This document shows, one piece after another, positions 51,638-60,305 of a stretch of DNA of 64,000 bases. The stretch covers positions 763,501-827,500 of the forward strand of contig NZ_CP071501.1 in NCBI RefSeq assembly GCF_017354985.1, written 5' to 3'. This DNA comes from Shewanella cyperi (GTDB lineage Bacteria; Pseudomonadota; Gammaproteobacteria; Enterobacterales; Shewanellaceae). Below the pieces are notes generated by a model. It made no database searches, had not been told where the DNA came from, and was given only the letters and a program-made list of their open reading frames with translations. The translations under genes were made by a program, and so were the position numbers. How positions within the stretch are numbered: the first letter of the stretch is position 1; each line of letters starts with the position of its first letter.

Positions 51638-53896
51638 ATGGAAGACAGAGCGATAGCCATAGACAAACAATTTCTGGAGCGGGTCGGCGACGGCTCGGTC
51701 CTGAACATACTCAATGACATCAGCGAGGGCTGGGATCACCGCAGCCTGGGGCTGAGCGACGCCGACTTTGTTGGTATCTTCGAATCCCAGCTCAAGAGCC
51801 GTTTGCTGGATTTGGAATCGCGGCGCATGCGGGCCCGCAATCAGGGTTTTTATACCATAGGTTCCTCGGGGCACGAGGGCAACGCCGCCGTGGCCGCAGC
51901 GCTGCGGCCGACGGACATGGCATTTTTGCACTACCGCAGCGGCGCCTTTATGGTGGAGCGTGGTCGCCAGGTACCGGGGGAAACCCAGCTGTGGGATATG
52001 CTGCTGTCCTTTGCCGCCTCCAGTGAAGATCCGATTTCCGGCGGTCGCCACAAGGTGCTGGGCAGCAAGACCCTGCTGATCCCGCCCCAGACCTCCACCA
52101 TTGCCTCCCACTTGCCCAAGGCCGTGGGTGCCGCCCTCAGTATTCCGCTGACCAGTCGGCTCAGGGTTGAGGCCGTGATGCCCCATGATGCCCTGGTGAT
52201 GTGTAACTTCGGTGATGCCTCGGCCAACCATGCCAGCGCCCAGACCGCCATCAATGCCGCCGGTTGGGCCGCCTATCAGGGCGTGCCGCTGCCGCTGATG
52301 TTTGTCTGTGAAGACAACGGCATAGGCATTTCCACCTCCACCCCCAAGGGTTGGATCCGCGCCAACTTTGAGCACAGGCCCGGGATCCAGTATTTCTATT
52401 GTGACGGCCGCGATCTGCTCGACACCTTCAAGGTGACCCGCGAAGCCGCCGACTGGTGCCGTCGTCACCGTAAGCCCGTGTTCCTGCATGTGCGCACCGT
52501 GCGCCTGATGGGCCATGCCGGCAGCGATGCCGAAATTGCCTACCTGCCGAAGGAGCGTATTTTTGCCACCGAGGCCCAGGATCCATTGCTGGTGAGTGCC
52601 GCCCAGCTGATCGATGCCGGTCTGATGACGCCTGCGGCCATTGTCGACTTGTACCAGGAACTCAAGGCCCGTATCGGCGCCATCGCCCTGGTGGCCGCCG
52701 GCAGGCCCAAGCTCACCACAGCCAAAGATGCCATGGCCAGCATAGTGCCACCCAAGGCCGATGTTGCCCCCATAACTCCGCTGGACGAGGCCCAGCTGGG
52801 CGAACTGTTCAAGGCAGACCGCCAGTCCATCGGCAAACCGGTGCACATGGGCAAGCTGATTAACCTGGCCCTGACCGAACTGATGGCCAGCCGCGACAAC
52901 ATAGTGATTTGCGGTGAAGACGTGGGCAAGAAAGGCGGCGTCTACGGCGTGACTTCGCGCCTGGTGGACCGCTTTGGTCCCAACCGGGTGATCAACACCC
53001 TGTTGGATGAAACCTCCATTCTGGGTATGGCCACGGGTATGGCCCATAATGGCCTGCTGCCGATCCCGGAGATCCAGTTCCTGGCCTATGTCCATAACGC
53101 CGAAGATCAGATCCGCGGTGAGGCCGCGACCCTGTCCTTCTTCTCCAATGGTCAGTTCACCAACCCCATGGTGATCCGCATCGCCGGTCTGGCCTACCAG
53201 AAGGGCTTTGGCGGTCATTTCCACAATGACAACTCCTTCACCCTGTTCCGGGATATTCCCGGGCTGATCCTCGCCTGTCCATCCAATGGCAAGGATGCGG
53301 TGGAGATGCTGCGTGAATGCGTGCGTCTGGCGCGGGAAGAGCAGCGGGTGGTGGTGTTCCTCGAACCCATTGCCCTGTACATGACCCGGGATCTGCATGA
53401 AGCAGGCGACAGCCTGTGGGCCGCCGATTATGTGCCCGAACGCGAGGCGACCCCCATAGCGCTCGGCGAACCCGGCATCCACGGCAAGGGCAAAGACCTG
53501 TGCATCATCACCTACGGCAACGGTTATTTCCTCAGCCGCCAGGCCGAGAAGCAGCTCAGGGAGCAGGGCATAGACTGCACCATAATGGACTTGCGCTTCC
53601 TGGTGCCCCTGAACGAGCAGGCCATAGCCGAGCAGGCGAGCCAATGCCGCCACGTGTTGATTGTCGACGAATGTCGCCGCAGCGGCTCGGTGTCCGAGGC
53701 CATAGTCACGGCACTGCATGAACGTCTGGGGGCGGCTTGTCCGCCGCTGGCACGCCTTAACGCCGAGGACTGCTTTATTCCGCTGGCCGATGCCGCCACC
53801 CTGCCGCTGCCGAGCCGCGACAGCATAGTGGCCGCAGCCCTTGCCCTGGTGCAAAAGGGCACGGCAGACATAATCAACATGGAGGCCCGCGCATGA
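51638..53896 (+). CDS. Fused alpha/beta E1 subunit of a 2-oxoacid dehydrogenase (thiamine diphosphate)
   Basis: This 752-residue protein joins an E1-alpha-like half and an E1-beta-like half. The alpha half has a thiamine diphosphate motif beginning GDASANHAS near 192 and ending EDNGIGIS near 225. The beta half (from about 400) has GKLINLALTELMA, ICGEDVGKKGGVYGVT and GHFHNDNSF. Such E1 enzymes decarboxylate 2-oxoacids and pass the acyl group to lipoyl E2, but no E2, E3 or lipoyl protein is in the window. Its gene overlaps the next one, a FabD-like acyltransferase, by 4 bp (ATGA), so the two products probably work together. The substrate is unknown; branched-chain or dicarboxylic 2-oxoacids are candidates. 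Confidence 0.88.
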   Translation: MEDRAIAIDKQFLERVGDGSVLNILNDISEGWDHRSLGLSDADFVGIFESQLKSRLLDLESRRMRARNQGFYTIGSSGHEGNAAVAAALRPTDMAFLHYRSGAFMVERGRQVPGETQLWDMLLSFAASSEDPISGGRHKVLGSKTLLIPPQTSTIASHLPKAVGAALSIPLTSRLRVEAVMPHDALVMCNFGDASANHASAQTAINAAGWAAYQGVPLPLMFVCEDNGIGISTSTPKGWIRANFEHRPGIQYFYCDGRDLLDTFKVTREAADWCRRHRKPVFLHVRTVRLMGHAGSDAEIAYLPKERIFATEAQDPLLVSAAQLIDAGLMTPAAIVDLYQELKARIGAIALVAAGRPKLTTAKDAMASIVPPKADVAPITPLDEAQLGELFKADRQSIGKPVHMGKLINLALTELMASRDNIVICGEDVGKKGGVYGVTSRLVDRFGPNRVINTLLDETSILGMATGMAHNGLLPIPEIQFLAYVHNAEDQIRGEAATLSFFSNGQFTNPMVIRIAGLAYQKGFGGHFHNDNSFTLFRDIPGLILACPSNGKDAVEMLRECVRLAREEQRVVVFLEPIALYMTRDLHEAGDSLWAADYVPEREATPIALGEPGIHGKGKDLCIITYGNGYFLSRQAEKQLREQGIDCTIMDLRFLVPLNEQAIAEQASQCRHVLIVDECRRSGSVSEAIVTALHERLGAACPPLARLNAEDCFIPLADAATLPLPSRDSIVAAALALVQKGTADIINMEARA

Positions 53897-54960
53897 GCCA
53901 GACAACAGAAAACCGCGTCAAAGAGCGGGTAGTGGTCATAGCCCCGGGCCGTGGCTGCTACAACAAGGAAGAGCTGGGCTACCTGGCGCGGCTGCATCCC
54001 GACAAGCAGGACTTTATTGCCGATATCGACAGTTACCGCCGGGCCTGTGGCCAGAGTTCCATTGCCGCACTGGACGGTGAATCCAAGTATTCCTTCAAGC
54101 TGCACACCCCGGGCGAAAATGCCTCGGCACTGATCTACGCCTGTGCCATGGCCGACTTTATGGACATAGACAGGGAGCGCTTTGAGATAGTGGCGGTCAC
54201 GGGCAACTCCATGGGCTGGTACATAGCCCTGGCGCTGGCCGGCGCACTGGATGCCGAAGGTGCCATCGGGGTGATCAACACCATGGGCTCCATGATGGCC
54301 GATGGCCTTATCGGCGGTCAGTTGATTTATCCCGAAATGGATGACAAGTGGCACAAGGATGACGCCAAGAGCGCGCTTATCGACAGTGTCATAGCCCAGG
54401 TGAACCAGACCGAGGGCTGTGCCCTGTTCACGTCCATCTTCCTCGGTGGCTACCGGGTGTTGGCGGGCAACGAGGCCGGCCTCAAGCTGGCCGAAAGCCT
54501 GCTGCCGTCACTGGAAGATCGCTACCCCATGCGGCTGTATAATCACGGCGCCTTCCACTCGCCGCTGCTGGGGGCCATTTCCGAGCGCGGCAAGCGCGAG
54601 CTGCCCGAAAGCCTGTTCCGCAAGCCCGCCATCCCCATGGTGGACGGCCGCGGGCAGATCTGGACCCAATACAGCACAGATACCCACAAACTGTGGGATT
54701 ACACCCTGGGGCATCAGGTGCTTGAGCCCTATGACTTCAGCAAGGCAGTGGCGGTGGCGGTCAAGGAGTTCGCGCCGGATCGGGTGTTGGTGCTGGGGCC
54801 GGGCAATACCCTGGGTGGCCCTGTGGCCCAGAGCCTTATCGACATCAACTGGTTTGGCTGGGCCGACAAGGCGAGCTTCAGCGCTGGCCAGGCCGAGGAT
54901 CCGCGGATGTTGGCACTGGGAATGGAAAGCCAGCGCTCGGCGGCACTGAAACAAAAATAA
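53893..54960 (+). CDS. FabD-like acyltransferase with unusual active-site residues
   Basis: This 355-residue protein has the acyltransferase fold of FabD: nucleophile Ser in GNSMGWY (Ser near 106) and catalytic His in AFHSPLL. By eye, two other FabD residues differ. The Gln of PGQGSQ is Arg here (APGRGCY), and the malonyl-carboxylate Arg expected in the helix after GxSxG aligns with Met (INTMGSMM). An uncharged acyl substrate, not malonyl, is therefore more likely despite the usual 'ACP S-malonyltransferase' label. It overlaps the E1 gene by ATGA and is followed by a terminator. Confidence 0.8.
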   Translation: MSQTTENRVKERVVVIAPGRGCYNKEELGYLARLHPDKQDFIADIDSYRRACGQSSIAALDGESKYSFKLHTPGENASALIYACAMADFMDIDRERFEIVAVTGNSMGWYIALALAGALDAEGAIGVINTMGSMMADGLIGGQLIYPEMDDKWHKDDAKSALIDSVIAQVNQTEGCALFTSIFLGGYRVLAGNEAGLKLAESLLPSLEDRYPMRLYNHGAFHSPLLGAISERGKRELPESLFRKPAIPMVDGRGQIWTQYSTDTHKLWDYTLGHQVLEPYDFSKAVAVAVKEFAPDRVLVLGPGNTLGGPVAQSLIDINWFGWADKASFSAGQAEDPRMLALGMESQRSAALKQK

Positions 54961-54966
54961 CCTTCC

Positions 54967-54995
54967 AAGGCCCCCTCAGCGGGGCCTTGATTTTT
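54967..54995 (+). terminator. Intrinsic terminator of the E1-acyltransferase operon
   Basis: Hairpin AAGGCCCC / GGGGCCTT followed by GATTTTT. Confidence 0.82.
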
Positions 54996-55063
54996 CACCG
55001 TCCCCGCAGCTTGGCAAGCGGTGCGGGGGCGGGCCTCTATTCGGCTTTAGCCTGTATCCCGGG

Positions 55064-55324
55064 TTAATCCAGGGACGTCAGTGGCTGGTAGCCCATCTCG
55101 TTCAACTGTTCGTTGAGGCAGCCCAGCAAGAATTTTTGCATGTCGGCGGCTTCCACCTGATCTTCCAGGGCAATTTGCTGACACACGGCCTTGATCTGCA
55201 CTACATCTTCCGTGGGGGCGGGGGGTAAATCCGTGACCGGCTCATCCTCGGTGGCGCTGAGCGGCTGTGACAGCAGGGCCAGCAACAGGACAGACAGGGA
55301 GGAGAGGGCGGGGAGGTTACGCAT
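55064..55324 (-). CDS. Small exported protein of unknown function
   Basis: This 86-residue frame has a signal peptide (MRNLPALSSLSVLLLALLSQ) followed by an acidic, Pro-rich linker and a short helical region with two Cys (AVCQQIALED, LLGCLNEQL). I do not recognise a family. The ribosome site AAAGGAAAAAAA lies just upstream of the ATG at 55324. It is convergent with the acyltransferase operon and apparently a single gene. Confidence 0.65.
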   Translation of the reverse strand: MRNLPALSSLSVLLLALLSQPLSATEDEPVTDLPPAPTEDVVQIKAVCQQIALEDQVEAADMQKFLLGCLNEQLNEMGYQPLTSLD

Positions 55325-55546
55325 TTTTTTTCCTTTAACTTAATAGGTTACCGGCCAATGGTGACGCTTGGCACCATTCCAATGCCGGTGACGGCGCCAT
55401 TCTGACAGCTGAGTCAATAGTTGCATATTGATATATTTTCCCATTGTCGGTGAGCAAATTTTTCCTTGATGTCTTTTCGGCAACCCTTGCCTGTTGGCCT
55501 TTTAAGCTGGCATATTCAAGTAGTTATTTTTCAAGGAATATTCATC

Positions 55547-56074
55547 ATGTATCCCGAACCACTGCAAGATCAGAAGGGGCGCATCAAGCTGCGTCACAGC
55601 GAGGAATCAGATGCTGCCGCCGTGCGTGCCATCTATGCCCAGCCCAGTTGTTTCGCCTCCACCCTGCAGGCGCCCTTTCCATCCCTGGCCCGCTGGCAGC
55701 AAAGACTCGGCAGTCTGCCGGACAATTGCTACAGCCTGGTGGCCGAAATCGATGGTGAAGTGGTGGGCCAGATTGGCATGGAAGTCTGTGCAGCCCCCAG
55801 ACGCAAGCACGTGGCAACCCTGGGTATGGCGGTCAGTGAAGATTTTCAGGGCATAGGCGTGGGCTCGGCCCTGTTGGCGGCCATGATGGACTTGGCCCAT
55901 AACTGGCTGGCGGTGCGCCGCATCGAGCTTGAGGTGTACACGGACAATCATGCGGCCATTCGCCTGTATAAACGCCACGGCTTTGTTATTGAAGGCGAGG
56001 CCATAGGCTATGGCTTTCGCAACGGTGAATACGTGGATGCCTTCCTGATGGCCAGCCTGAGAGAATTCAGTTGA
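55547..56074 (+). CDS. GNAT N-acetyltransferase (YhhY/AaaT-like)
   Basis: This 175-residue acetyltransferase has the acetyl-CoA loop region GMAVSEDFQGIGVGSALLAAM and a C-terminal pattern (RIELEVYTDNHAAIRLYKRHGFVIEGEA, RNGEYVDAFLMA) very close to E. coli YhhY, an L-amino acid N-acyltransferase. The ATG at 55547 has AAGGAA upstream; the longer frame from 55466 has no family match. Substrate here is not proven. Confidence 0.88.
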   Translation: MYPEPLQDQKGRIKLRHSEESDAAAVRAIYAQPSCFASTLQAPFPSLARWQQRLGSLPDNCYSLVAEIDGEVVGQIGMEVCAAPRRKHVATLGMAVSEDFQGIGVGSALLAAMMDLAHNWLAVRRIELEVYTDNHAAIRLYKRHGFVIEGEAIGYGFRNGEYVDAFLMASLREFS

Positions 56075-56146
56075 ATCATTTGCCGGGGCAGATGCACCGG
56101 CTTGGATTACACTTTATCCGGGTAATATTCCGAAGGAGCTGTCGCC

Positions 56147-56491
56147 ATGATCCCCAAAGCTTGTATCAAGCTTGGTACCACCACGACCTTTGACAGTCGC
56201 AAAGCGCCGCAGCAGCTGCTGCAGCCCCATATCCCCAAGGCCGGATTCCATTGCCGGCTGGAGTTGCTCAGTGGTGAGCTGGACTACCTGAGCCTGCGCG
56301 CTGATGGGCAGCCATTGCAGCTCAGGCTCAAGGCCAATGAACGGGTGCTGTTGCACTCGGGTCACAGCTATTGCCTCAAGCCCCTGGCGGAAACCGCACA
56401 ATTCCGCTTCAGTGTGTTCGCCACACCGGGTCAGGGGAGCCCGGGAGAGCAGAGCCTGAGCCAGTTTCTTGCCCCCGGCAGCGATAGCTGA
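56147..56491 (+). CDS. Conserved hypothetical, small cupin-like protein
   Basis: This 114-residue protein has alternating hydrophobic strands and one His-x-x-His-like segment (LLHSGHSYCLKPL), suggesting a small beta-barrel or cupin fold, but no family is certain. It has an AAGGAG ribosome site 8 nt before the ATG. It has no signal peptide, and it is convergent with the VOC genes. Confidence 0.6.
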   Translation: MIPKACIKLGTTTTFDSRKAPQQLLQPHIPKAGFHCRLELLSGELDYLSLRADGQPLQLRLKANERVLLHSGHSYCLKPLAETAQFRFSVFATPGQGSPGEQSLSQFLAPGSDS

Positions 56492-56497
56492 GGCTGC

Positions 56498-56917
56498 TCA
56501 AGGGTATTGATTGCGCACCGCGGGGATATCGCTCAAGTACTCGACAAACTCCACCTCGAAACCATCGGGGTCGAGGAAATAGAGATTGCGACGGCCGCTG
56601 TCCGGTGCCCCGTCCTTGGCCACAGGAAACCCGGCCTGCGCCAGTCTTGCCACCAGGGCATCCAAGTTATCCACCACAAAGGCAAAGTGAGCCAGGCCCG
56701 TCTGGTGACCGCTCAGATCCCGGTTATCCCCCTCGCCATCGTTATTGAGCGCCAGGTATTGATAGTCATCGCCAAAGTGCAGCCATTGACGCGGCTTGCC
56801 GTACCAACTGCCCTCTCCGCCGCCGCGCACTTGCCAATGGGGGAAGGCCGCCCGGTAAAAACTCAGGCTGCGCTCAAGGTCTTTTACCACCAGGTTGATG
56901 TGTTCCAGTCTGATCAT
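56498..56917 (-). CDS. VOC family protein (glyoxalase/dioxygenase fold), first copy
   Basis: This 139-residue protein has paired beta-alpha-beta-beta-beta modules (IRLEHINLVVKDLERSLSFYR; TGLAHFAFVVDNLDALVARL; NLYFLDPDGFEVEFVEY). The metal-binding His and Glu positions (EHINL, AHFAF, EVEFVE) are present. The substrate is unknown. It is third in the apparent operon FMN reductase-VOC-VOC, divergent from a Cys-rich regulator. Confidence 0.87.
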   Translation of the reverse strand: MIRLEHINLVVKDLERSLSFYRAAFPHWQVRGGGEGSWYGKPRQWLHFGDDYQYLALNNDGEGDNRDLSGHQTGLAHFAFVVDNLDALVARLAQAGFPVAKDGAPDSGRRNLYFLDPDGFEVEFVEYLSDIPAVRNQYP

Positions 56918-56960
56918 GATTGACTCCTTGTAAGGTTATTCGGCACCAGAGACCCTGGTG

Positions 56961-57359
56961 TCATGCCGTTGCATTCTTGCGGATATCCACCCGCCAGGGT
57001 GGGCTCAGGCGGTTGTCGCCACCATGGAACAACACCACCTGGTTGCCGGCGGGATCCCTGAGTCTGGCCTCCCGCCACAGCCAGCGCTCGTCCCTTGGCA
57101 AGGATTCAAAAGCCAGGCCCGCCTGCTGCAATTCTTCCACCCAGGCATCAAGCCGGTCCGATTCAAAGTAAATGCGCCAGCCGCTCTCTTGCAGCATCTG
57201 CGCATCCACCAGGTGCAGGGAAAAGCTGCTGTCACCCTCGGGGCAGACAAAGCGGGCATAGTGGGGGGTGTCCACTATCTGGATGGCACCCAGGGTCAGG
57301 TAGAAGTCGACTGCGGCGGCGAGATCTGTCGCCGGCAGGGTTATTTGGTTCATTCTCAT
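56961..57359 (-). CDS. VOC family protein, second copy
   Basis: This 132-residue protein has the VOC fold (MNQITLPATDLAAAVDFYLTLG; FSLHLVD; ARLRDPAGNQVVLFH). The two copies are not recent duplicates by eye, and the metal ligands differ from the neighbour (first site Gln/His). It begins 11 bp after the FMN reductase stop, so they are cotranscribed. Confidence 0.85.
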   Translation of the reverse strand: MRMNQITLPATDLAAAVDFYLTLGAIQIVDTPHYARFVCPEGDSSFSLHLVDAQMLQESGWRIYFESDRLDAWVEELQQAGLAFESLPRDERWLWREARLRDPAGNQVVLFHGGDNRLSPPWRVDIRKNATA

Positions 57360-57370
57360 CAGTTATCTCC

Positions 57371-57964
57371 TTACATGCCGTAACGGAAAGGATCCCGGTA
57401 TTCTTTGAGTGGTTGCAGCGCCCTCGCGTAATGCCCAAGCAACTCCAGGCTGGCATCTATGCGCTCACGGATGGCGATATCGTGTGGCAGTTGCGCTTCC
57501 CTGGGCTGGGGATGGAGCATTTCATCCACGTCCCGGACTATGATGTTGGCGGGGATAAATACCAATTTGTTGTTTTTATTGCCGCTTTGCATCAGTTCCC
57601 CCAGGGGGAACACGCCGTTGATGCCGGCGCTGACCGACACCAACAGCGCCGGTTTGTGGCCGGTGACCGGCACGCTGGCGTTCATCAGCAATTGCTTTAA
57701 CAGTGGTGTTGCCATGCCGCTCCACTCGGGGGTGATCAGTATGTAGGCGTCCGATGCGGCCAGTTTCGGCTCCAGCACCTGCCAATCGGTGCCCTTGCTT
57801 TCCTGGCTGTCGCCATCCCAAAAGGGCAATGACAGCTCGGCCAGATCCACCACTTCCAGTTGTGCAAAGTGTCCCTGGCGTTCCGCTTCCTGTGCCAGAA
57901 AGCGCGCGACCCGGCCGCTTTGGGAGGGGTGACGTTGGCTGCCGTTGATTATGGTGAGTCGCAT
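57371..57964 (-). CDS. NAD(P)H-dependent FMN reductase-like flavoprotein
   Basis: This 197-residue protein has the flavodoxin-like fold of the NADPH-FMN reductase/ArsH/ChrR group (IINGSQRHPSQSGRVARFL; YILITPEWSGMATPLLKQLL). Such proteins reduce quinones, azo dyes, chromate or FMN. It is the first gene of a run with two VOC proteins, and the divergent regulator shares a palindrome-rich upstream region. A detoxification role against quinones or other electrophiles is plausible but unproven. Confidence 0.88.
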   Translation of the reverse strand: MRLTIINGSQRHPSQSGRVARFLAQEAERQGHFAQLEVVDLAELSLPFWDGDSQESKGTDWQVLEPKLAASDAYILITPEWSGMATPLLKQLLMNASVPVTGHKPALLVSVSAGINGVFPLGELMQSGNKNNKLVFIPANIIVRDVDEMLHPQPREAQLPHDIAIRERIDASLELLGHYARALQPLKEYRDPFRYGM

Positions 57965-57979
57965 TTTATAAATCCTTTG

Positions 57980-58001
57980 GTTTGCAAATTAAATTGTAAA
58001 C
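57980..58001. promoter_or_regulatory. Candidate operator of the Cys-rich regulator
   Basis: GTTTGCAA-N6-TTGTAAAC is an inverted repeat with one mismatch. It overlaps a second one, TAAAC-N6-GTTTA (57997-58012), and GTTTAC recurs at 58045-58050. They lie in the AT-rich gap between the FMN reductase and the regulator. Confidence 0.65.
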
Positions 58002-58103
58002 TAATTGGTTTATTTAATCCTGTAAAGATAAAATAAATAAAAAAGTTTACTTAATCTGAAGATCAGCAATAATGCTGACAAGCACAGTAAGTACCGGATA
58101 CAG

Positions 58104-58721
58104 ATGAAGACCACAGACAAGATCCTTGAGCGCCTGAAATTGCATGGCCCCCAGACCGCCAACGAACTGGCGGCCGAGCTGGGATTGACCTCCATGGGGG
58201 TGCGCCAGCATCTGCTGTCTTTGGAGGCCCAGGGCCTGCTGGGTTTTGAGGACAGGAGCGAGGGCCGTGGTCGTCCGGCGCGGTATTGGTGCCTGACCGA
58301 GGCCAGCCAGAACCATTTTGGCGATCGCCACGAGGATCTGACCCTGAGACTGATAGAGTCGGTCAAGGTCATCTTCGGCGATGAGGGGCTGGACAAGCTT
58401 ATAGGTCACAGGGAGCAGGCCAGCGCGGCTCAATATGCTGCGGCCATGGCCGACTGTGATGATCTGCGCGCCAGATTGGAAGCCCTGGCGACGGAGCGCA
58501 GTCGTGAGGGCTATATGGCCGAGGTGCAAGAGGATGAGCGTGGTCTGTGGCTGCTGGAAAACCACTGTCCCATCTGTGCCGCCGCCCGTGAGTGCCAGAA
58601 TTTTTGCCGCTCCGAGCTTAAGCTGTTCAGCGAGCTCTTGGGGCCCGGGGTCAGCGTCAGCCGCGAGGAGCATATCCTCGGTGGCGCCCGTCGCTGTGCC
58701 TATCTGATCAAGGTCGACTGA
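58104..58721 (+). CDS. SufR-like winged-helix regulator with C-terminal Cys cluster
   Basis: This 205-residue protein has an N-terminal winged helix (ILERLKLHGPQTANELAAELGLTSMGVRQHLLSLEAQGLLG) and a C-terminal segment with five Cys (HCPICAAARECQNFC and RRCAYL). The layout resembles SufR-type repressors that bind an Fe-S cluster and report iron or oxidative stress. No suf genes are in the window, so its target is probably the divergent FMN reductase-VOC genes and itself. The next gene begins 1 bp after its stop. Confidence 0.85.
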   Translation: MKTTDKILERLKLHGPQTANELAAELGLTSMGVRQHLLSLEAQGLLGFEDRSEGRGRPARYWCLTEASQNHFGDRHEDLTLRLIESVKVIFGDEGLDKLIGHREQASAAQYAAAMADCDDLRARLEALATERSREGYMAEVQEDERGLWLLENHCPICAAARECQNFCRSELKLFSELLGPGVSVSREEHILGGARRCAYLIKVD

Positions 58722-58722
58722 T

Positions 58723-59442
58723 ATGCGCGGCAAAAGGGGGCGGCTCGACCGGCTGCTGGCGGTGCATTTGCAGATCCCGCGCAAAAGCGTGCGGGCCCTG
58801 TTGGCCGAAGGTCGCATCAGCCTCGATGGTGATACTGTCAGCGCGCCGGATCTCCAGGTGGACGAGTTTTGCAAGTTGGCGCTGGATGGCGAGTTATTGC
58901 TGGGCTGGGATCCCGTCTATCTGATGTTGCACAAGCCCGCCGGGATCCTCAGCGCCACCAGTGACGCCGAGCAGGCAACGGTGATGCAGTTGTTGCCCGA
59001 GGCGCTGCATCCCGGGCTGCATATAGTGGGACGGCTCGACAAACACAGCTCGGGTCTGGTGCTGCTGACCAACGACAGCCGCTGGTCCGAGAGCCTGATG
59101 CAGCCCGATGCCCATGTGCCCAAGTTGTACCGGGTGACCCTGGCCAACCCCATAGCGCCGGAGGCGGTGCAGGCCTTTGCCGAGGGCATGTATTTCGATT
59201 TTGAGGATATCACCACCCGCCCGGCCCGCCTGGTCATAGAAGCTCCCCGGGTGGCACTGGTGGAGCTGACCGAGGGCCGTTACCATCAAATCAAGCGCAT
59301 GTTTGGCCGCTTTCGCAATCCTGTTGTGGCACTGCACCGCCTCAAGGTGGGCAATATCAGCCTGGATGCCTCTTTGGCACCGGGACAGTGGCGCCATTTA
59401 GGTGCCGCAGAAGTGGCCGATGCCAGAAAAATAGTTGAATAA
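58723..59442 (+). CDS. rsuA: RsuA-family rRNA pseudouridine synthase
   Basis: This 239-residue protein has an S4 RNA-binding domain (RLDRLLAVHLQIPRKSVRALL) and the catalytic Asp motif GRLDKHSSGLVLLTND, with YHQIKRMFGRF at the C-terminus. It resembles RsuA, which makes pseudouridine 516 in 16S rRNA. It abuts the regulator gene and ends 10 bp before an FKBP gene, forming an apparent three-gene run. Confidence 0.9.
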   Translation: MRGKRGRLDRLLAVHLQIPRKSVRALLAEGRISLDGDTVSAPDLQVDEFCKLALDGELLLGWDPVYLMLHKPAGILSATSDAEQATVMQLLPEALHPGLHIVGRLDKHSSGLVLLTNDSRWSESLMQPDAHVPKLYRVTLANPIAPEAVQAFAEGMYFDFEDITTRPARLVIEAPRVALVELTEGRYHQIKRMFGRFRNPVVALHRLKVGNISLDASLAPGQWRHLGAAEVADARKIVE

Positions 59443-59452
59443 GGACAATAAG

Positions 59453-59794
59453 ATGTCAGCTGAATTGCAAATCGAGGATATCAAGCTTGGCGACGGCAAG
59501 ACCGTGGTCAAGGGAGCACTCATTACCACCCATTACGAGGGCTTTCTCGCCGATGGCAGCAAGTTCGATTCCTCCCGCGACAAGGGCCGTCCCTTCCAGT
59601 GCGTAATAGGCACAGGTCGGGTGATCAAGGGCTGGGATCAGGGCCTGATGGGCATGCAGGTGGGCGGGGTGCGCAGGCTTAAAGTGCCGGCTCATTTGGC
59701 CTATGGTGAGCGGCAGATGGGCGATAAGATACCGCCCAATTCCGATCTGACCTTTGAGATAGAGCTGCTGGAAGTGCTGACCCGGGACGACTGA
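59453..59794 (+). CDS. FKBP-type peptidyl-prolyl cis-trans isomerase
   Basis: This 113-residue single-domain FKBP has the conserved VVKGALITTHYEGFLADGSKFDSS, F(Q)CVIGTGRVIKGWDQGLMGMQVGG and LAYGERQMGDKIPPNSDLTFEIELL, with FK506-pocket residues present. No signal peptide, so it is cytoplasmic. I use ATG 59453 (AAGGA upstream); 59435 would add six residues and overlaps rsuA. Confidence 0.93.
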   Translation: MSAELQIEDIKLGDGKTVVKGALITTHYEGFLADGSKFDSSRDKGRPFQCVIGTGRVIKGWDQGLMGMQVGGVRRLKVPAHLAYGERQMGDKIPPNSDLTFEIELLEVLTRDD

Positions 59795-59811
59795 GCCGGG
59801 CGCCTTGTCCT

Positions 59812-60159
59812 TCAGCCGGTCTGCTTGCTGTTGTCGAGGGTTTTCTTGTCGTAATACTCGAACGGAAACAAATTGCGCAGCCTCTGGATTATGGTTTCTC
59901 CCACATTGGCGGATACGTGCAACCGCACATCCCCCAAGCGTTCGGCCCGCACAGTGCAGGTCAGTTTCTCCGCCTTGGCAATGGCCCGGCATTCACGCTC
60001 GAATTTTTCCGGGATCTTGCCCTTGTGACTCACCAGACGGCCCTGTTTGAAATGCATTTCGAACAGGGTTAATCCCTTGCGACTGCCGGCAAAAAACAGC
60101 CGGTACAGCAAGGCGAGACCTATGAGGACAAAGACGATTTTCAGCACTGTGGCTACCAT
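59812..60159 (-). CDS. Membrane-anchored protein, DUF3634-like
   Basis: This 115-residue protein has one N-terminal membrane helix (IVFVLIGLALLYRLFFA) and a small soluble domain (HFKQGRLVSHKGKIPEKFERECRAIAK). It looks like the DUF3634 family of gammaproteobacteria; function unknown. The ATG at 60159 has AAGGAAAT upstream. Confidence 0.72.
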   Translation of the reverse strand: MVATVLKIVFVLIGLALLYRLFFAGSRKGLTLFEMHFKQGRLVSHKGKIPEKFERECRAIAKAEKLTCTVRAERLGDVRLHVSANVGETIIQRLRNLFPFEYYDKKTLDNSKQTG

Positions 60160-60305
60160 GGCATTTCCTTGTGGTGTTTTTGTTAAAGATACCCCCTAAC
60201 TTTTGTCCGGAAAAGAGTCCGGGATCGCAAAAATCGCTCTTGTCCGCGGCGGGTGGAAGCTCTACCCTGATACAGCAATAATGCGGCCGGATAGAGGAAG
60301 GAATC

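Noticed and set aside
51608..53905. 765-codon open frame on the minus strand opposite the E1 gene
   Set aside because: It mirrors a GC-rich, well-recognised gene; the translation is rich in His/Gly/Gln without any domain, and it has no ribosome site context.
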